This document shows, piece after piece, positions 59,117 through 64,000 of a DNA stretch of 64,000 bases. Position 1 is the stretch's first letter. Every line of letters begins with the position of its first letter. Position numbers and translations under genes: made by a program. The notes below the pieces were generated by a model. The model saw only the letters and a list, made by a program, of their open reading frames with translations. It did no database searches and was not told the DNA's origin. This DNA is from Hippopus hippopus (taxonomy: Eukaryota > Mollusca > Bivalvia > Cardiida > Cardiidae): the NCBI GenBank assembly GCA_946811185.2, contig OX328109.1:12560255-12624254 (forward strand), read 5' to 3'.

Positions 59117-60499
59117 TTAAATTCTACATTCAACATTCCAGTAATGTACTACTCAAAACTTGCAAGGGATTATCCTGTTTTTTCCAAATTTTAGAAAATA
59201 TATATTGATATCAGACTTATTCAATATCATGCACAGTATATATGAGATCTTTCATTGTGCTACATTGCAACACTGATGAAATCCACCACATGTACCACAT
59301 CAAGTTTTCTATGCAAAACCGAAAGTAAACAAACCCTTGCAGGATTTCAATTTGAAAAAATCATCTTTCCCACACTGAGTTATGATCTTGGCTATAAAAT
59401 GTTTAAAGGTGAAATCTTACATGATTTAACATAGATGACAGCTATAAAATCAACCATTTGTTTATCTTTATCACACCATGTCCCTTATTTACAGTGCAAT
59501 ATACCTATTACAAATTTTCTTATCTTACATTTGAGATAAGTGTTGTGTGACAGGACATGTGACGTCATTTAATGCTTCTTTCAGAGAAGTGAACTGAGTT
59601 TTGTCCATAGAAATACCATATGAGCATACTAAGTTTTGCATATTGTGACTTGTAATTTGTGAACTTTGACTGTGTGATAAAAAGAATCTGACATTTGTTG
59701 GCTATTGAGATAAATCTTATCAAACACCAACTTAAACTTTTTTTGATTGGCTATTTGATTGGTCAAAATTTATAATATTTATCCACCATTCATAAAAAAC
59801 GAAGTTACCTGCTGCTACATTATTGTTTCAGTTTGTTGACTGTTTGCCAATAAAATGTCAATAATTGCAAAATTTTGTCTTTGAAAGTTGTAGGTATATA
59901 ATAAAAGGAATACTATATTGTAGTAACTTTCCTTGTGCTTGTATAAATATACAATGTACTTCTTGTTGCATAAGAAAATTTTGACATCCTGCTCTACCCT
60001 CGGTCTCGTGTGATATCAAATTTTCTCACACTCCTCAAATCAAATACAAGAATCGGGACAGCTACTGCAACATAATATTCTGTATATCTCAAATGCCAAC
60101 CGATGTCAGATCCTGTATGTATAATATACCTTTTTCCACAATTTAACTCCTCCAAATCAACTGTGTACACTTTGTTTGCATTTTGACCAAGGAACCTGAA
60201 AAATCGAAAGATATTGTTTTCATGAACCAACGATTGTTTTCATGTTCTAACTACTGTATTCATTCAATCACAACTGTGTTTATTCACCCACGGTGTCTGC
60301 AATTTTCTGGATTTGGAAAAAAATCAAAATTACTGCACTGTGATAATATCCCTTGCAAAAAACTGTTTTCATCCTTTAGCAGATGACTTCTATCACTATA
60401 GAACTAAGAGATTTAACCTTAACTGTTCCTTTTTCGGTGACCCTGACCAGTTGATCCCTTCATTAAATTACCCTGAGGAAGAAAGGTTTTTAAAACAAT

Positions 60500-61400
60500 G
60501 CGGGTAAAAAACAGAAAATGCTGGTAACCAGTAATTTATAATACTTCCTTCGTTCAATACTATTTAAAGAACAAATCCCATCATCTCATCTGAGCAAAAT
60601 ATGAATTGTAAAATCTGCAAACACTCTTATGAATAAGTCAAAAATTTTGTCATCTTCTTAATTTTCTAAATTTCCCCAAAAATTCAGATGTTTGCCTTCT
60701 TTTATTCATTTGAAAGAGGTTAAATGATCCCCAAACGAGAAAGTCCTGGGAAAACCCTATGTCATCTGTAACAGAGTAACCTCAACACCATCTATGACAA
60801 ATTTGCAACAAAAAACAATCAGAAAATCCATGTAAAACAGGAATAATGATCATCACACAAGGTAAAATACAAGAAGAAAACACAAATTCAAAATAAGCCA
60901 TTTCTTATTATACCTTTACCAAACAATCCCATGTTTTAATGACCCTCAGGAAGAAAACTTGAAAACACAGTAGGAAAGAAAAAAATCTGGTAACCTGCTA
61001 AGTGCTTGTAACCAGCACTTACTCACTTTCCTTTAATGCTTCAAACGCTATCGTTCTCTATCGAAGACAAAGACAAATCCCATCGTTACATCATTTGTCT
61101 TCAATGTAAATTTGGATCAGTCATAAATTTTGTCATCTAGCACAGGGTTACATGTACAGTGTTGATTTTTCTTAACACTTTACTAAACAACTAAGTTTTA
61201 GGCATACTCAAATTGAAAGCATTTATAGATTTCAAATCAATTTGACTCATATGAAAGGATCTGTCTCATGAAAGTGTAAAATTTGAAAACTTACTGGGAA
61301 AAGGAGAAAATACTGGTTACCGGTATTTTTTCCTTTTCCCACAGTGTTTGCAAAAGGCATCTTTCTCAGAGTCATCAAACCACAAGATTGTTTGGTAAAT
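60500..61400. repeat. Three hairpin-family elements, duplicates of 35,040-35,950
   Basis: Cores at about 60,508, 60,975 and 61,295-61,345. In the last, the centre reads ACTGGTTACCGGT where copy A has ACTGGTTACCAGT. Confidence 0.75.
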
Positions 61401-61859
61401 ATCTAATAGACTTTAGACTCACTTTAGAACCATAGAGGCGCAGGCTAAACCACAGTCCCAGCTGTAATTCTGAACACAAGTTGGCACATTGTGAATCACT
61501 CTAATCCCATCTTCTCTCATCAAACTGCTGCTGTATTCTTCCAAGGACATTTTACCTGGAAACAAACACAAAAAAAATGATACCTGTTCTCAAATTTGAT
61601 CGGTTAACAATCTTGGATCGATAGACCTCAGTAGGAATAGTATCTTGATTTCTATACAAACAATGAACCAGATTAACTGTGAAATACTCACGTGTATAAA
61701 CTACTTGCCAACTTCGGATGTACATGTATACATTTAACTATGGTACAAGTGTTTCACATGCAAAAGTGAAACTGCGCAAAGTCAATGCTTGTAAACAAGG
61801 GTATCAAACTAATTGAAAAAATTTATTTTAGAATAAATATTCACCGTCCCAATTCTTTG

Positions 61860-62968
61860 CACAGGAATCTGACATTCTATAATGAAAAAATATGATTAAA
61901 TAAGAAAAAAATATTCCCCTGTATATATAGAAACACAAGGAATGCAACGCCTGGATTACCGGCGACAACACAAAAATGCCCAACCCACCCAAAAGCACCA
62001 ACAAAACGAAGAGTGATCACAATTTCCTTTACCCTAGTAACAGATAACACAAAAATGTACCTATGACATCCAGCGATCCTTAAGTAGACACCTTTTCACT
62101 GGAGACATCCATCATTTTTTACTGTTTTTTTGACAATTACAAGCCATCGAGGAAGCCATTCGCTGACGTCACTACATTATGCCCGCAGTAAATGTTGTGG
62201 CTGAGGGGTATGTGTATTCTCCAGCCCCACTCGAAAAATGAGCCAGAATATTCCCGGCCCCTACGGCCCCCATGATAGAGTAGAAAAAACTTTGAGGAAA
62301 AGCATAAAATGCTGGTAACCATCAGTTTTTCTTTTCCCACTATGTTTTCTAAAGGCTTCTTCCTCATGGTCGTGAAAACCATGGATTGTTTGTTAATTTG
62401 TTGATATTTTCATTTCCGTGCTTCACGAAAAATGATCAGTCGAATAAGGCTAATGTCAAAAGAGTTACGTCCCCTGATCGGTTTTTCCCTATTCATACAA
62501 GTGAAATATCCTTCTTTAAAAAAAGAATACCAACAAACATTTTTGCTAGTTACCTCAAGAAAAATATGTAGTATCATGCGATGCACAAAAATATATTTTA
62601 AAACGAAAATAAATACGAAAACGAAAGTATTATTATCTGCGGGCCTTAAAAAATAGTGACGTCAGCGAATGGCTTCCTTGATGGCTTGTAATTGTCAAAA
62701 AAGCAGTAAAAAATGACGGATATCTCCGGTGAAAAGGTGTCTACTTAAGGATCGCTGGATGTCATTGGTACATTTTGGTGTTATCTGTTACAAGGGTAAA
62801 GGAAATTGTGATCACTCTTCGTTTCGTTGGTGCTTTTGGGTGGGTTGGGCATTTTTGTGTTGTCACCGGTAATCAAGGCGTTGCATTCCTCGTGTTTCTA
62901 TATATACTGGGGAATATTTTTTTCTTATTTAATCATATTTTTTCATTATAGAATGTCAAATTCCTGTG
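61860..62968. mobile_element. 1,109 bp inverted-repeat element with 7 bp target duplication, specific to copy B
   Basis: Ends CACAGGAATCTGACATTC and GAATGTCAAATTCCTGTG are inverse; arms are about 310 bp (to GCTGACGTCACTAC near 62,172 and from about 62,655). TTCTTTG flanks both sides (61,853-61,859 and 62,969-62,975), and copy A has one TTCTTTG at 36,532-36,538. Its centre carries a hairpin-family fragment (62,270-62,395). The open frames inside are short and unrelated to transposases. Confidence 0.85.
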
Positions 62969-63437
62969 TTCTTTGGAACAAAAAAAATACTGATCTTGCT
63001 TTGCAATTTTCAGTATGGCTCAAATTGGGTTATGAAAGATAACAATTTTCACGTATTTTGATGGTGCCCCAATACTGTAGATGTCTCCAAACCTTGGCAC
63101 AATAAGGTATCTCCCCAATTTCTTCCCCCCCCCCTCCCACATCTTACAAAAACCTACCTTCCATATCTATTTAGTCCATTCAAAGGCAAAACCATCCTTC
63201 TTTGCCAGCAAACTCGAAACCGTCTTTCGCTGTACAAAGATATCATTAACTATTAACAAGACAAATGGCAAAAATACAAAGTAACTTGTGTTTTACTTAG
63301 TTTTAATAGAAAACGTAGTTTCTCCATACACAACTACAAAATTGTGGACAAGTTCATAAATGGCGGAGAGCTAAACGAAGGGAAGTAACCGCTTTAATCG
63401 CACGTCATAATCTAGATCTAATTTTGCCAACCAATGC

Positions 63438-63464
63438 AAAGAAAGAAAGAAAAGAAAGACAGAC

Positions 63465-63499
<35 letters not shown>

Positions 63500-63501
63500 A
63501 C
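63438..63501. repeat. (GAAA)n microsatellite, expanded in copy B
   Basis: About 60 bp of GAAA/GACA units; the copy A equivalent (about 37,003-37,031) is roughly half as long. Confidence 0.9.
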
Positions 63502-64000
63502 GTCAACCAAATCTATGAATGCGTAGCATATATGTTTTGTGATAACCTTTGGGCTGATGTGCCTGATATGGTTCTATGCATTTCCCTCATATTGACTTTT
63601 TTTATTTGAATATGTTGTGTGCTACTGTTAAAACCATATTATGTACATTCAGTGCCAAACAAAATAAAATAAATATGATTTCATCTAGATCTAGATGCAG
63701 TCAAGATCTATTTTAAAGTAGATCTTGACTAGATTTATTGTCTTAAGTAAATTAATTCTTACTCTTGTCATAAGGTTTCACAGCCTTTATATAGATTAAC
63801 TAGTAGATACAGAGTAACGCCGTGTATAATGTCGCCCACCTTTATTTTATGAACCTATGCATAAAGTTATTAATTTCTGCCTCTTGAACCTCATATTTTA
63901 CACATAGATCTATATGCCAGAATTACGATGGAAGATAATGTACATAACTTTGGTTTTGCGTTTATTTATTTTTGCAACCGGTTGCCCATATCTAAGTGAC

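Noticed and set aside
62137..63042. Frames of 61-81 codons in the 61,860-62,968 element as a possible transposase
   Set aside because: Short and overlapping, with no recognisable catalytic motifs. The interior looks like inserted repeat sequence.

Overview
This is a 64 kb piece of animal nuclear DNA, AT-rich and dominated by repeats. It most likely comes from a bivalve mollusc. The genes have short exons with GT-AG introns and animal housekeeping homologues. The repeats (tandem-core elements opening with a GGCCATGATGGCC palindrome and closing with GAGCACTTCGTGCTC, tRNA-derived SINEs, many small TTAA-bounded hairpin elements) are of the kind familiar from clams and mussels. The species is not identified.

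Layout. (1) 1-6.4 kb: repeats plus one orphan minus-strand exon. (2) 6.4-10.4 kb, minus strand: a complete three-exon gene for MTRFR (C12orf65), the mitochondrial GGQ rescue factor. (3) 10.5-22.6 kb: no gene; nested repeats including a 913 bp hAT-like element with an exact 8 bp target duplication. (4) 22.7-36.7 kb, minus strand: a complete eight-exon GUCD1 gene of 238 residues, with many repeats in its introns. (5) 40.2-45.7 kb, plus strand: a four-exon gene for a charged, unrecognised 462-residue protein. (6) 47.0-51.4 kb: a tandem array of about 65 copies of a 69 bp unit. (7) 54.4-54.5 kb, minus strand: an orphan last exon of an ISOC1-like isochorismatase-domain gene. (8) 55.3-64.0 kb: a second, diverged copy of 31.6-39.6 kb carrying only exons 1-4 of GUCD1.

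The main structural inference is one tandem duplication of a unit of about 23.7 kb (31,624 to 55,295). It explains three facts at once: why the second GUCD1 lacks exons 5-8, why the ISOC1-like last exon has no visible upstream exons, and why the right-hand 8.7 kb repeats the 31.6-39.6 kb region in the same order and orientation. It predicts a second copy of the 462-residue gene starting roughly 0.56 kb beyond the window. The two copies also give empty and filled sites that fix the ends of three later insertions.

I worked by eye from the sequence. Exon joins were chosen by reading frame, splice signals and recalled family sequences. No alignment, database search or transcript evidence was available.
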